Part shown: positions 11,244-19,783 of the stretch, in pieces
Layout of the letters: each line of letters starts with the position of its first letter
How positions within the stretch are numbered: position 1 is the first letter of the stretch
Source: Chelativorans petroleitrophicus
GTDB lineage: Bacteria > Pseudomonadota > Alphaproteobacteria > Rhizobiales > Rhizobiaceae
Length of the DNA stretch: 64,000 bases
Assembly (NCBI RefSeq): GCF_025398195.1
Contig: NZ_JAODNV010000006.1
Coordinates: 1-64,000, forward strand
Reading direction: 5' to 3'
Position numbers and translations under genes: made by a program
The notes under the pieces: model-generated
What the model saw: the letters and a program-made list of their open reading frames with translations, nothing else
What the model was told of the DNA's origin: nothing
The model's database searches: none

Positions 11244-12194
11244 ATGTACAACTATCTCGATTTCGAAAAGCCGGTCGCCGACCTTGAAGGTAAGATTCTC
11301 GAACTGAAAAAGCTGTCGGAAAGCGGCGAAGCCGTTGACGTTGCCGAGGAAGTCGCGCGGCTGGAGAAGCGCTCCAAGGAAGCGTTGCGGGATCTCTACA
11401 AGGCCCTCACGCCCTGGCAGAAGGCGCAAGTCGCGCGCCATCCGGATCGTCCGCACTGCCTGGATTACGTGCGCACGCTGTTTACGGACTTCACGCCGCT
11501 TGCCGGCGACCGGGCCTTTGGCGAGGACCAGGCGATCGTGGCCGGCTTCGCACGCTTCAAGGGCGAGCCGATCGCCATCATCGGCCAGGAAAAGGGCAAC
11601 GACACGCAGACGCGGCTCAAGCACAATTTCGGCATGGCCCGGCCCGAAGGCTATCGCAAGGCCGTCCGCGTGATGGACCTGGCCGACCGTTTCGGCATCC
11701 CGGTCCTGAGCCTAGTCGATACTGCAGGCGCCTATCCGGGTATCGGCGCGGAGGAGCGCGGACAGGCCGAGGCCATTGCGCGCTCCACCTCGAAGTGCCT
11801 GAGTCTGCGCGTGCCCAACATCTCCGTCATCATCGGCGAGGGCGGTTCGGGCGGCGCGATCGCCATCGCCACGGCCAACCTCGTTTATATGCTGGAGCAC
11901 TCCATCTATTCCGTGATCTCGCCGGAGGGTGCCGCCTCGATCCTCTGGCGCGATCCCTCCCGCGCCAAGGACGCGGCCACGAACATGAAGATCACGGCGC
12001 AGGACCTCCTGCAGCTCAAGATCATCGATGGCATTGTGCCGGAGCCGGTGGGCGGCGCGCACCGGGCGCCTGAAGCGGTGATTCAGGCCACGGGCGAGAC
12101 CATCGAGAAGGGCTTTAGGGAGCTCGCCCAGATCAGCAATGACTACCGCGAACACCGACGTGAGAAGTTCCTGGCCATCGGCCGCAATCTCTGA
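11244..12194 (+). CDS. accA: Acetyl-CoA carboxylase carboxyltransferase subunit alpha
   Basis: Alpha subunit of the carboxyltransferase that moves carboxyl from biotin to acetyl-CoA in the first committed step of fatty acid synthesis. Length 316 residues. The start MYNYLDFEKPVADLEGKI matches the conserved N-terminus, and family signatures follow: FARFKGEPIAIIGQEKG, LVDTAGAYPGIGAEERGQ and EGGSGGAIAIATAN. A short gap to xerD (97 bases) may hold its promoter. Identification is secure. Confidence 0.97.
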   Translation: MYNYLDFEKPVADLEGKILELKKLSESGEAVDVAEEVARLEKRSKEALRDLYKALTPWQKAQVARHPDRPHCLDYVRTLFTDFTPLAGDRAFGEDQAIVAGFARFKGEPIAIIGQEKGNDTQTRLKHNFGMARPEGYRKAVRVMDLADRFGIPVLSLVDTAGAYPGIGAEERGQAEAIARSTSKCLSLRVPNISVIIGEGGSGGAIAIATANLVYMLEHSIYSVISPEGAASILWRDPSRAKDAATNMKITAQDLLQLKIIDGIVPEPVGGAHRAPEAVIQATGETIEKGFRELAQISNDYREHRREKFLAIGRNL

Positions 12195-12400
12195 AGCCGT
12201 CATTGGGCGGCTGCCGGTTGCGGCTGCCGGATTTGCACTGCCATAATCCGCCTCATTCTTGCCTTGGCTGCGGCGGCGGTGGTATCCGTCAGTCGACACC
12301 TCGCGCGGTAATGATTTGTCAAGCCTAACGTGTGTTAAGTTGCGAGGAGTACCTCCCGCGCGGAGGAGAGGGGAATGGCGAACCTTATAGAGACCGCTGC

Positions 12401-13615
12401 ATGACGAGCCGCCTCGCACGCGCTTTGCTGCTGACCTCCGCACTTGCCCTTTCGGCGTGCGGGTCGCTGGACGATATTGCGCCCAAGGCGGAGAAGCCGC
12501 TGCCTGCCGAGGTCGTCAGCCTCATGGAGGCGAAGGGGATGAAAAAGGACGCCCCCATCCTCCTGCGCATCTTCAAGGAGGAGGGCGTTCTGGAAGTCTG
12601 GAAGCAGACGACCAGCGGGCGCTATGGCTTCCTCAAGAGCTACGAAATCTGCAAATGGTCGGGCAAGCTTGGGCCGAAATACACTGAGGGCGACAGGCAG
12701 GCCCCCGAGGGCTTCTACACGGTTCGCCCGCAGCAGATGAACCCGTACTCCAACTACCATCTGGCCTTCAACATCGGCTTCCCCAACGCCTACGACCGCG
12801 CCAACGGGCGCACGGGCTCGCATCTGATGGTGCATGGCGCTTGTTCTTCCGCCGGCTGTTATTCCATGACGGACGAGCAGGTGGAGGAAATCTACGCCTT
12901 CGCGCGCGATGCGTTTCGGGGCGGCCAGCAGGAGTTCCAGATCCAGGCATTCCCCTTCCGCATGACGCCTCAGAACATGGCGCGCTATCGCGACGATCCG
13001 AATTTCCCGTTCTGGCAAATGCTGAAGGAGGGCTACGACCACTTCGAGATCACCAGAATGCCGCCGAAAGTGGATGTGTGCGAGCGGCGCTATGTCTTCA
13101 ACCGCATACCGGCCGAGGGCTACACCTTTGATCCGGCCGGACCTTGCCCGCCCTCGACCCAGCCGCAGTCGCTGATGCTAGCCTACCAGGCTCACAAGAA
13201 GAAAGAGGAACTGGCTTTCAAGCAGGCGGTGAGCCTGTGGAAGACGCCCGCGCCGAAGGCATCCATCCAGGGCATCGAGGAGGCGATGCTGGTGGCCGAC
13301 TGGAGCCGCCGCCGCGCCAGAGGCGAGAAGGTCACGCCGGAACCGCCGACGCTGGTTGCCTCTGCGCCCGCAAAGCCTGAATCCGCACCCGTTTCCGCCT
13401 ATGCGGCGCCCGTGCCCGACACCACCAATCCGGACATTGCGACCGGAGCGGTGCCGCCGGCGGCTCGGGAAGTCGGCGCGCCCGCCCTGACCTCCGGCGC
13501 GCTGCCTTCACCCGCTCCGCGCGCCGAACGGGCGGAAGGCGAGGCGCCGTCGGCCGCCGAATCCTCGACCTCTTCCCGTCTCCTCAGCCGGCTCGGCAAG
13601 CTTTTCGGTGACTGA
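12401..13615 (+). CDS. Murein L,D-transpeptidase family lipoprotein (YafK-like)
   Basis: Probable periplasmic lipoprotein of 404 residues: signal sequence with a lipobox (ALALSACGS, Cys about residue 21), then a YkuD/L,D-transpeptidase catalytic domain with HGACSSAGCYSM supplying the conserved His and catalytic Cys. The C-terminal third is Pro/Ala-rich and likely disordered. Family members form or cleave meso-DAP crosslinks, or attach or release proteins on peptidoglycan; which reaction applies here is not evident. Start MTSRLARALLL is chosen because it opens the lipoprotein signal; an upstream in-frame start at 12332 would bury it. The 206-base gap after accA holds no other gene. Confidence 0.88.
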   Translation: MTSRLARALLLTSALALSACGSLDDIAPKAEKPLPAEVVSLMEAKGMKKDAPILLRIFKEEGVLEVWKQTTSGRYGFLKSYEICKWSGKLGPKYTEGDRQAPEGFYTVRPQQMNPYSNYHLAFNIGFPNAYDRANGRTGSHLMVHGACSSAGCYSMTDEQVEEIYAFARDAFRGGQQEFQIQAFPFRMTPQNMARYRDDPNFPFWQMLKEGYDHFEITRMPPKVDVCERRYVFNRIPAEGYTFDPAGPCPPSTQPQSLMLAYQAHKKKEELAFKQAVSLWKTPAPKASIQGIEEAMLVADWSRRRARGEKVTPEPPTLVASAPAKPESAPVSAYAAPVPDTTNPDIATGAVPPAAREVGAPALTSGALPSPAPRAERAEGEAPSAAESSTSSRLLSRLGKLFGD

Positions 13616-13621
13616 AGGATC

Positions 13622-13855
13622 TTGGAACCGGCAGACGTCTACGACCTTAGGGGCCTCAACTGTCCGCTTCCGGTGCTGAGGACGCGCAAGCGCCTGCAGG
13701 GCATGAGGCCGGGGGAACGCCTCTGGATCGAAACCACCGACCCGCTCGCAGCAATCGACATACCCGCCTTCTGCAATCAGGAGGGCCATGCACTCATCGA
13801 GACGCAAACGGTGGCGGGCGGACACCGTTTCCTGATCGAGCGCGGGAAAGGCTGA
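13622..13855 (+). CDS. TusA/SirA-like sulfurtransferase family protein
   Basis: A 77-residue protein with the TusA signature CPLPVLR (LNCPLPVLRTRK near residue 12), where the Cys is the sulfur carrier in thiouridylation and other sulfur relays. The start is TTG 13622, preceded by GAAGGA that overlaps the end of the L,D-transpeptidase gene; the six-base gap suggests co-transcription. Which sulfur acceptor it serves is unknown. Confidence 0.85.
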   Translation: MEPADVYDLRGLNCPLPVLRTRKRLQGMRPGERLWIETTDPLAAIDIPAFCNQEGHALIETQTVAGGHRFLIERGKG

Positions 13856-13886
13856 AGCCCGTCATTTTCCAATCTGATTTTTCGGC

Positions 13887-13917
13887 TTGACCTCAACTTT
13901 ACTTGAGGTCTTATCAA
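13887..13917 (+). promoter_or_regulatory. SoxR-type operator within a MerR-family promoter
   Basis: TTGACC (13887-13892), a 19-base spacer and TATCAA (13912-13917). The overlong 19-base spacer is the hallmark of promoters activated by MerR-family regulators. The spacer holds a dyad GACCTCAA(N6)TTGAGGTC (13889-13910), whose central 18 bases match the published SoxR site CCTCAAGTTAACTTGAGG at 16 of 18 positions. It precedes the MFS exporter. No soxR gene is in the window, so regulation in trans is inferred. Confidence 0.75.
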
Positions 13918-14044
13918 CTCCGCTCCGTGCCGCGATGCCGGGAGCAGGGTGCGTGCCTCTTTCATGTCTGTCGAAGGCGGGCCGCCGGCTGGCTCCCGAA
14001 CAGCAAAGGGCCCATGTTTTTGCGCAGAAGGAGCAGCAGCCGCG

Positions 14045-15268
14045 ATGAGAACCCCTGTCGATGATTTTCAGCCCGGCTTTGCCGGCCGCCGTAGCAGCGT
14101 GGCCGGACGTAACGTCACCATCTTGTTCCTGAGCGCGCTCACCATCATGGCGGGTGCGACTATTTCGCCGGCTTTGCCGGCCATCGAAGCGTATTTTGCC
14201 GATACCCCGGAAGCGGCCATCCTCACGCGCCTGGTGCTCACCGTCCCGGCATTGTTCATCGCCTTCTGCGCGCCTTTTGCCGGGCTGCTTGCAGACCGTT
14301 ATGGCCGGCGGAAGGTGGCGATCGTGGCCATCCTGCTTTACGGCGTTGCGGGCGTGTCCGGCGTCTTCGCCGATTCTCTGTTCACGCTGCTTGCAGGCCG
14401 GGCGCTTCTGGGAGTTGCCGTGGCCGGCGTGATGACGGTGGCCACAGCGCTGGTCGGCGACTACTTCTCGGGTCCCGCGCGAGACCGCTTCATGGGGCAA
14501 CAGGCGGCTTTCATCGGCATCGGCGGCATTTTCTTCCTCACCGGAGGCGGCCTCCTCGCCGAGTTCAACTGGCGCGCGCCCTTTCTCGTCTATGCCGTGG
14601 CATTCGCCCTCGTGCCGGCGATCCTCGCTTTCATCACCGATGTGCACCGTCCGGAGGCCTTGCCCAAGCAGGAGGACAGGGGCCTGATCTCGGGCTTCTT
14701 CCTCACCATTCCCCTTGCCGCAGTCCTGCTGGCGTCGGTGTTGAACAGCTTGACCTTCTATCTCATGCCGACACAACTTCCGTTCCACCTGAAGGCGCTC
14801 GGCACGAATTCCCCGGTCCTGGTCGGAGTCGCGATAGGCGCATGCACGCTCGCCTCGGCGTTGTTCTCCTTCTTCTATGGGCATGTGCGCCGGCGGCTGG
14901 ATGTGTCCGCGGTATTTGCCCTCGGCTTCGGCTTTCTGGCTGGCGGGCTGGCGCTTGTGGCGGCGGCGGGCAGCTTCGCGGCCATATTGCCGGCGTCCTT
15001 CCTGGTGGGTAGCGGGCTCGGCCTGATCATGCCCAATCTCGGCTCGGCCGCCATGGCCATCGCCGGCGAGGACAACCGTGGCCGGGTGGCCGGATTGTTG
15101 ACGGCCAGCATCTTTCTCGGCCAGTTCGTCTCCCCGCTGGTGAGCCAGCCGATAGCGGAACGGACCGGCTACGCCGCTGTTTTCGGCCTTGGCGCCGCGA
15201 CCCTTCTGATGGCTGCACTCGTTGCGCTTGGCCTTGCCGGGCTGCGCTCCCGGCGGCAGCCTGCTTAA
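14045..15268 (+). CDS. MFS transporter (Bcr/CflA-like drug exporter)
   Basis: Inner-membrane protein of 407 residues with 12 predicted hydrophobic segments and the MFS loop 2-3 motif (GLLADRYGRRKVAI, near residue 80). The opening ALPAIEAYF resembles DHA1 drug/proton antiporters of the Bcr/CflA group. The start ATG 14045 is preceded by AGAAGGAG at 11 bases; an upstream ATG at 13949 is possible but less likely. Substrate unknown. A SoxR-type promoter lies 130 bases upstream, which would link expression to redox-cycling compounds. It ends 4 bases inside the convergent CobW-like gene. Confidence 0.87.
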   Translation: MRTPVDDFQPGFAGRRSSVAGRNVTILFLSALTIMAGATISPALPAIEAYFADTPEAAILTRLVLTVPALFIAFCAPFAGLLADRYGRRKVAIVAILLYGVAGVSGVFADSLFTLLAGRALLGVAVAGVMTVATALVGDYFSGPARDRFMGQQAAFIGIGGIFFLTGGGLLAEFNWRAPFLVYAVAFALVPAILAFITDVHRPEALPKQEDRGLISGFFLTIPLAAVLLASVLNSLTFYLMPTQLPFHLKALGTNSPVLVGVAIGACTLASALFSFFYGHVRRRLDVSAVFALGFGFLAGGLALVAAAGSFAAILPASFLVGSGLGLIMPNLGSAAMAIAGEDNRGRVAGLLTASIFLGQFVSPLVSQPIAERTGYAAVFGLGAATLLMAALVALGLAGLRSRRQPA

Positions 15269-16311
15269 GGCAGCGGGCGGAAAGCCGCGATCGCGAGCGG
15301 GTTTTCCTCCAGCGCCTTGCGGTCGGGCGTGTCGACCGCCGCCTGCCCGGCAAAGGCGGCGAAGATGCGCCTTATGTATTCCACGTCGAGATGCTGCCCG
15401 ATGACCACGAGGCGGGTGCCCCTGGGGGCGTTGTCGGGCCAGCGGGAGAGCCGTTCCGGCGCGTGGAGCAGCCGCTGCGCCCCCTGAATGAGGACCGGGT
15501 GGTCAGGATCGTCATCCGTCTCCACAAGGCCCTTGATGCGCAGGATCTGCTCACCCTGCTGTGTCGTGACAAGGTCGAGAAAGTTTTCCACCGCCAGAAG
15601 CGGCAGCGCGCCGTCATGCACGAGACACACGCTGCTGAAATGACTGGCATGGTGATGATGGTGGGCCTCGCTGAAGGAAGGTGTCAGCGGGGTCCGTGAA
15701 CCGGCGGCAAAACCGGGCCGCAGCAGCTTGGCCGCCGTAAGCGGTGCCGAATCGCGGCTGTCCAGAATTTCCGCCTCGCCGTTAAGCTCCGCAAGACGCG
15801 CGCGCAAGGGCTCCGGCCCGTCCGGCGCAAGCTCCGCCTTGGTGATCACGATGCGGTCGGCCAGAGCAGCCTGGCGGCGTGCCTCCTCATAGGTATCGAG
15901 CGTGGAGGCGCCGTTGACGGCATCGACCGCTGCGATGATCGCCTCCGGGCGGTAGAGGACTGACAGCACCGGATGCGCGGCCAGCGCCTGCAGGACGGGT
16001 GCCGGATCGGCAAGCCCTGTCGTCTCCAGCACCACGCGCCGCGGCCTTTGCGGCCGTTCCGTGACGGCCATCAGCGTGTCTGCAAGTTCGCCGCGCACCG
16101 TGCAGCACAGGCAGCCGCCGCCCAGCTCGATCACCCCGTCGCCCGCCGTCTCCACTAGGAAATGGTCTATGGCGATCTCGCCAAACTCGTTGACGATCAC
16201 GGCGGTGTCGGTGAGCGCCGGGTCCTTCAGAAGCCGGTTGAGCAGGGTCGTTTTGCCGGCGCCGAGGAAACCGGTCACGATGGAAAGGGCGATGGATTCG
16301 CGCTCAGCCAT
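15265..16311 (-). CDS. COG0523/CobW-family GTP-binding metallochaperone-like protein
   Basis: GTPase of 348 residues. Walker A is GFLGAGKTTLLN (near residue 14), the metal-binding CXCC motif is in GGGCLCCTVRGEL (near 62), and a His-rich stretch (HHHHHASH, near 225) can bind metal, followed by a CobW C-terminal domain. COG0523 proteins insert or move zinc, cobalt or other metals; the type cannot be told from sequence. ATG 16311 is chosen because it directly precedes the GTPase core. It lies 4 bases downstream of a DD-carboxypeptidase gene on the same strand, so both are likely one operon; PBP-type DD-carboxypeptidases are serine enzymes, so the metal link is unclear. Confidence 0.88.
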   Translation of the reverse strand: MAERESIALSIVTGFLGAGKTTLLNRLLKDPALTDTAVIVNEFGEIAIDHFLVETAGDGVIELGGGCLCCTVRGELADTLMAVTERPQRPRRVVLETTGLADPAPVLQALAAHPVLSVLYRPEAIIAAVDAVNGASTLDTYEEARRQAALADRIVITKAELAPDGPEPLRARLAELNGEAEILDSRDSAPLTAAKLLRPGFAAGSRTPLTPSFSEAHHHHHASHFSSVCLVHDGALPLLAVENFLDLVTTQQGEQILRIKGLVETDDDPDHPVLIQGAQRLLHAPERLSRWPDNAPRGTRLVVIGQHLDVEYIRRIFAAFAGQAAVDTPDRKALEENPLAIAAFRPLP

Positions 16312-16315
16312 GGGC

Positions 16316-17431
16316 TCAGCCGCCTTCGCCCGCGGAAACAGTCTGCGGCGGATATTCCGGCCGGGGCGTGGGGATCGGAATATTGGCATAGACGGGCTTG
16401 CCGGGTATCGGCCCGGAAGCGCCGCCGAGGCCAACTGCAACCAGGCGCGGCTCGCGCGTTCTCGGCCGCACATGGGGCGAATTGAGCACGAAGCGTCCCT
16501 CGTCGTCGCGCATTTCAGCCCTTTTGGCCACCGCCTCCTGGGAGCAGACCTGGCTGCGTATGTCGATAGCGGTTGGCGATACGGGCCGGGAGGGCCTGAG
16601 GCTGGTGAGCGTGGGCCCGCCAAGACCGAAGCCGAAGCCTTTGAAGCCGCGCGCCAGCAGGTCGGCCGCCAACTCCGCGCGCTCCACCTGTGAATGAGCG
16701 CCCAGAACAATGACGGCCAGCGTGCGCCGGCCCCGCGTGGCCGTAGCGATGAGATTGAATCCGCCCGCGCAGATATAGCCCGTCTTCATGCCGTCGGCGC
16801 CTTCGAAACGGCCGATCAGGAAATTGTGGTTCTCCACCACGGACTTGCCGTACCGGATGCCCTCCAGGGCAAAGTAGTTCGCGAATTGCGGGAACTCCGT
16901 ACGCAGCGCCCGTACGAGCAGGGCGAGGTCGCGCGCGGTGCTGTAGTGGTCCGGGGAATGCAGCCCGTGGGCATTGACGAAATGCGTGTCCGTCATGCCG
17001 AGGCGGCGCGCTTCCGCATTCATGCGTGCGGCAAAACCCGCCTCCGATCCGCCGATGCTCTCCGCGATCGCGGTCGCCACGTCATTTGCCGATTTGACCA
17101 GGATGATCTTCAGCGCATTGTCGAGCGTGAGCACGGAACCGGGCGGAAACCCCATCTTGCTCGGCGGCTCCTTGGCCGCATTCTGGGTCATGAGAATGGG
17201 CGAGTCGAGCTGCATCTCACCCGATTCAACCGCGCGGAACGCCACATAGGCGGTCATCAGCTTCGTCAGCGAAGCGGGATACCAGCGCTGGAAAGCGTCG
17301 TCCTCGGCCAGCACCCGCCCGCTGCCGACATCGAACAGGAGATAAGGACCGGCAAGGGCCGGCGCGCCGAGGAGTGCCAGAAGAAGCGCTGCAACTAGCA
17401 CGATAGGTTTGCGAGTTTGCCAGGGCTGCAT
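16316..17431 (-). CDS. D-alanyl-D-alanine carboxypeptidase (PBP5/6-type, serine)
   Basis: Exported peptidase of 371 residues, trimming the terminal D-Ala of peptidoglycan pentapeptides. A signal peptide (IVLVAALLLALLGAPALAG) is followed by the SXXK nucleophile motif (PASLTK, near residue 55), SXN (KSAND, near 113) and KTG (ADGMKTG, near 216). The Pro-rich C-terminal tail is not a clear PBP5 amphipathic anchor. It is first in a pair with the COG0523 gene. The 190-base gap to 17622 separates it from the divergent M20 gene and likely holds both promoters. Confidence 0.9.
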   Translation of the reverse strand: MQPWQTRKPIVLVAALLLALLGAPALAGPYLLFDVGSGRVLAEDDAFQRWYPASLTKLMTAYVAFRAVESGEMQLDSPILMTQNAAKEPPSKMGFPPGSVLTLDNALKIILVKSANDVATAIAESIGGSEAGFAARMNAEARRLGMTDTHFVNAHGLHSPDHYSTARDLALLVRALRTEFPQFANYFALEGIRYGKSVVENHNFLIGRFEGADGMKTGYICAGGFNLIATATRGRRTLAVIVLGAHSQVERAELAADLLARGFKGFGFGLGGPTLTSLRPSRPVSPTAIDIRSQVCSQEAVAKRAEMRDDEGRFVLNSPHVRPRTREPRLVAVGLGGASGPIPGKPVYANIPIPTPRPEYPPQTVSAGEGG

Positions 17432-17621
17432 CTGCCGCTCCGATTCCGTATTGCCTGCCCGCTGCCGATCTTCCTATGATGCCCGCGCGTTCGAGCCTCG
17501 GCGGGCGAGGGGTCTTGACCGCGGTCACCACTTGGCTGGCGCATATGTCGCCATTGTGGCGGGTTCCGGACGCGCATTGTTCCGGAACTTGTCTCCGATC
17601 GCAAGCAAGGAAAGGCTTTTT

Positions 17622-18785
17622 ATGCCGATCATTAATCGCGCAGCGGAACTCCAGGGCGAGGTAACGGCTTGGCGCCGCCATCTCCATCGCAGACCCGAAA
17701 TCCAGTTTGACGTGCATGAAACCGCAGCCTTCGTTCGCGCCAAGCTCGAGGAATTCGGCTGTGACGAGGTGGTGACTGGCATCGGGCGTACTGGCGTGGT
17801 GGGCGTCATTCGCGGCCGCCGCGGCTCCGGGCCGTCCGTTGGGCTGCGCGCGGACATGGACGCGCTGCCGCTGACCGAACAGACCGGCAAAGATTACGCG
17901 TCTGCCGTTCCGGGCCGCATGCACGCCTGTGGTCATGATGGCCATGTTGCCATGCTTCTGGGTGCGGCGAAATATCTGGCCGAGACGCGCAACTTTGCCG
18001 GAAGTGTGGTGCTCATCTTCCAGCCGGCGGAAGAGGGCGGCGGCGGTGGTCGGGAAATGGTACGCGACGGATTGATGGAGCGCTTCGGGATCGAGCGCGT
18101 GTTTGGCATGCACAACCTGCCCGGCCTGCCGGTCGGCCATTTCGCCACCCGGCCGGGGCCGATCATGGCCGCGACCGCCGAGTTCGTTATCACTGTCACC
18201 GGCAAGGGCGGGCACGCCGCCATGCCCCACAACACCACGGACCCGATCGTGATCGGCGCCCAGATCGTCACTGCGCTTCAAACCATCGCCTCGCGCGTGG
18301 CCGATCCTCTGGAAGCGGTCGTCGTGTCTGTGACCAAGTTCAATGGCGGCCACTCGCACAACATCATTCCCGACCGCGTCACCCTGGAAGGCACGGTGCG
18401 CACCTTAAGGAAGGAGATGAACGCGCTCGCCGAGGAGCGCCTGCGCGCTATTGCCGAAGGCGTGGCCCGGGCCCATGGGGCGCGCGCGACGGTGAGCTAC
18501 CAGGCGAACTATCCCGTCACCGTCAACGACGCCGCTCAAGCGGAATTCGCGGCCGGCGTTGCGCGGGAGATCGTCGGCCCGTCGCAGGTGACCGCCGACG
18601 TCGCTCCCTTAATGGGCGGGGAGGATTTCTCCTATATGCTCGAGGCCCGACCCGGCGCCTTCGTCTTCATCGGCAACGGCGACAGCGCCTTCCTCCACAA
18701 TCCCGCCTATGATTTCAATGACGAGGCGATTCCCTACGGCATCAGCTATTGGGTGCGGCTCGCCGAGGCGGCACTCGCGGCCTGA
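17622..18785 (+). CDS. M20 family amidohydrolase (M20D, hippurate hydrolase/amidohydrolase type)
   Basis: Cytoplasmic metalloenzyme of 387 residues, M20D subfamily. Metal-site motifs are seen: ADMDALPL, MHACGHDGH and the catalytic FQPAEEGGGGGREM, with a later GGEDFSYM segment. The N-terminal WRRHLHRRPEIQFDVHETA is typical. Family members hydrolyse N-acyl amino acids and related amides; the substrate is not determined. Start is ATG 17622 after an AAGGAAAGG ribosome binding site. It ends 82 bases upstream of tRNA-Arg, the insertion point of the mobile element. Confidence 0.9.
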   Translation: MPIINRAAELQGEVTAWRRHLHRRPEIQFDVHETAAFVRAKLEEFGCDEVVTGIGRTGVVGVIRGRRGSGPSVGLRADMDALPLTEQTGKDYASAVPGRMHACGHDGHVAMLLGAAKYLAETRNFAGSVVLIFQPAEEGGGGGREMVRDGLMERFGIERVFGMHNLPGLPVGHFATRPGPIMAATAEFVITVTGKGGHAAMPHNTTDPIVIGAQIVTALQTIASRVADPLEAVVVSVTKFNGGHSHNIIPDRVTLEGTVRTLRKEMNALAEERLRAIAEGVARAHGARATVSYQANYPVTVNDAAQAEFAAGVAREIVGPSQVTADVAPLMGGEDFSYMLEARPGAFVFIGNGDSAFLHNPAYDFNDEAIPYGISYWVRLAEAALAA

Positions 18786-18867
18786 TGGCCTCTTGCGGCG
18801 GCGCGCGTAAAGCGCCATTTCGGCTTGGCGATGCGGCCGTTCCGCGTTATGAGTGCCGGGCATCCAT

Positions 18868-18944
18868 GGTCCCGTAGCTCAGTAGGATAGAGCATCAGAT
18901 TCCTAATCTGAGGGTCGCAGGTTCGAATCCTGCCGGGATCACCA
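18868..18944 (+). tRNA. tRNA-Arg (anticodon CCT)
   Basis: A 77-base cloverleaf with encoded CCA. Acceptor arms are GGTCCCG and CGGGATC, the D-arm contains TAGCTCAGT, and the anticodon stem TCAGA/TCTGA encloses the loop TTCCTAA (CCT at positions 34-36). The T-arm has GGTTCGAATCC. The gene is intact because the element supplies an identical 3' half. Its 3' end from the anticodon stem on (18897-18944) lies within the element's left direct repeat. Confidence 0.97.
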
Positions 18945-18947
18945 TCT
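18897..18947. repeat. attL: 51-bp direct repeat overlapping tRNA-Arg
   Basis: Identical over 51 bases to 41417-41467, running from AGATTCC in the anticodon stem and loop to CCATCT past the tRNA end. The two copies are preceded by C and T and followed by A and G, which fixes the limits. This is the usual core for tRNA-targeting tyrosine integrases, with the crossover expected in the anticodon loop or T-arm. Confidence 0.96.
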
Positions 18948-19021
18948 AACCCTCTGGAAATTGAAGCAAAAAATTTGAAGATGGGCCGCCTTGCCAGAGA
19001 CGGTTTTCATTGAGATCGAAA

Positions 19022-19043
19022 TTCTACCGACTTTCTACCGACT
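19022..19043. repeat. Left arm copy of the 22-bp integrase arm-type repeat
   Basis: A perfect 22-bp match, in the same orientation, to 41316-41337. It is two tandem copies of the 11-mer TTCTACCGACT and lies 75 bases inside the left direct repeat. Paired short tandem repeats flanking an att core are the classical layout of integrase arm-binding sites; that use is inferred. Confidence 0.8.
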
Positions 19044-19582
19044 CTGATGCAAACTCTTTCGCCTTCCCGGTACGTCATCTCAATTTGAGTTTGACACCTT
19101 TCGGTGGCATCTGCCGTTTCCAGCCTGCGGCCTGCGAATTTGGCGCAGGGGACCGCTGCCGCTCCTGCGGGACCGCTTGACCGACAGTGAACGTTTCTGA
19201 TTCGTCAGTTTTGGCCCGAAGCCGGATTCCGTTGCCGCCTTCCAGGCAACTGCGATCGCTGATGAAACCGGGACACTCCCGCCGCAACGGCGGTCAACGA
19301 TTTTCACCCGCCTCGGGTTTTGTGCCCGCCGCGCTCAGATGGCTTTCCCACATGCCTCGCCGAAACCAGCGGAGCCTGCCGTTCGCAACGTGCTGCCTCC
19401 TTGCCATTTGCCTCCTTCCCGCCGCCTCCGCGCCGTTCCTCCTGCCTTCCTACGTCGGCTTGGCGCGTCCGCTTATGGACAAGCGCGCAGCGTTCCCTTC
19501 GGTCATCCAGCTAGACCCGCTCAAGCCCGCCGTCAGCGGCTTCCGGAACGGTCGCATGAGACGGCCGATACAGGAGGCCAAA
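19044..19582. other. Left-end non-coding region
   Basis: About 540 bases between the arm repeat and the first supported gene. There are open frames but no plausible protein. Visible structure is a CTCAATTTGAG palindrome near 19080 and an imperfect inverted repeat (GCGCGTCC...GGACAAGCGCGC) near 19465-19495. It is probably the leader of the 66-residue gene and an attachment arm. No recognisable excisionase gene is seen. Confidence 0.5.
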
Positions 19583-19783
19583 ATGGCAAAGAAGCAAACA
19601 GCACCCGCGAAAAACCATCCCTCGCACGGCATCTATGTCGTGGAGGGCGAAGGCGATCGGGCTTTCTGGACCCGCATCGGCTGCGCCTGGCTGCACCAGG
19701 ACGGCGAGGGCTTCAATGTCAGCCTGTCCGCGCTGCCGCTCTCCGGCCGGCTCGTCATCCGCGCGAAGAAGGAGGGGCAGTGA
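19583..19783 (+). CDS. Small hypothetical protein of mobile elements (66 aa)
   Basis: Encodes 66 residues starting MAKKQTAPAKNHPSHGIYVVEG and ending LVIRAKKEGQ. An AGGAGG ribosome binding site lies about six bases before the ATG. No domain is recognised; the body looks like a compact globular fold with several Gly and Trp. Its stop overlaps the next ATG (TGATG), so it is translationally coupled to the DUF2958 gene. Pairs of this kind occur on rhizobial plasmids and integrative elements. Confidence 0.7.
   Translation: MAKKQTAPAKNHPSHGIYVVEGEGDRAFWTRIGCAWLHQDGEGFNVSLSALPLSGRLVIRAKKEGQ

Noticed and set aside
13862-14884. A 340-codon open frame on the minus strand
   Set aside because: It is antisense to the MFS gene and covers the SoxR-type promoter; very high Arg/His/Gln content is artificial.
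19187-19582. N-terminal extension of the 66-residue protein
   Set aside because: An ideal AGGAGG site lies just before ATG 19583, and the upstream residues do not look like protein.
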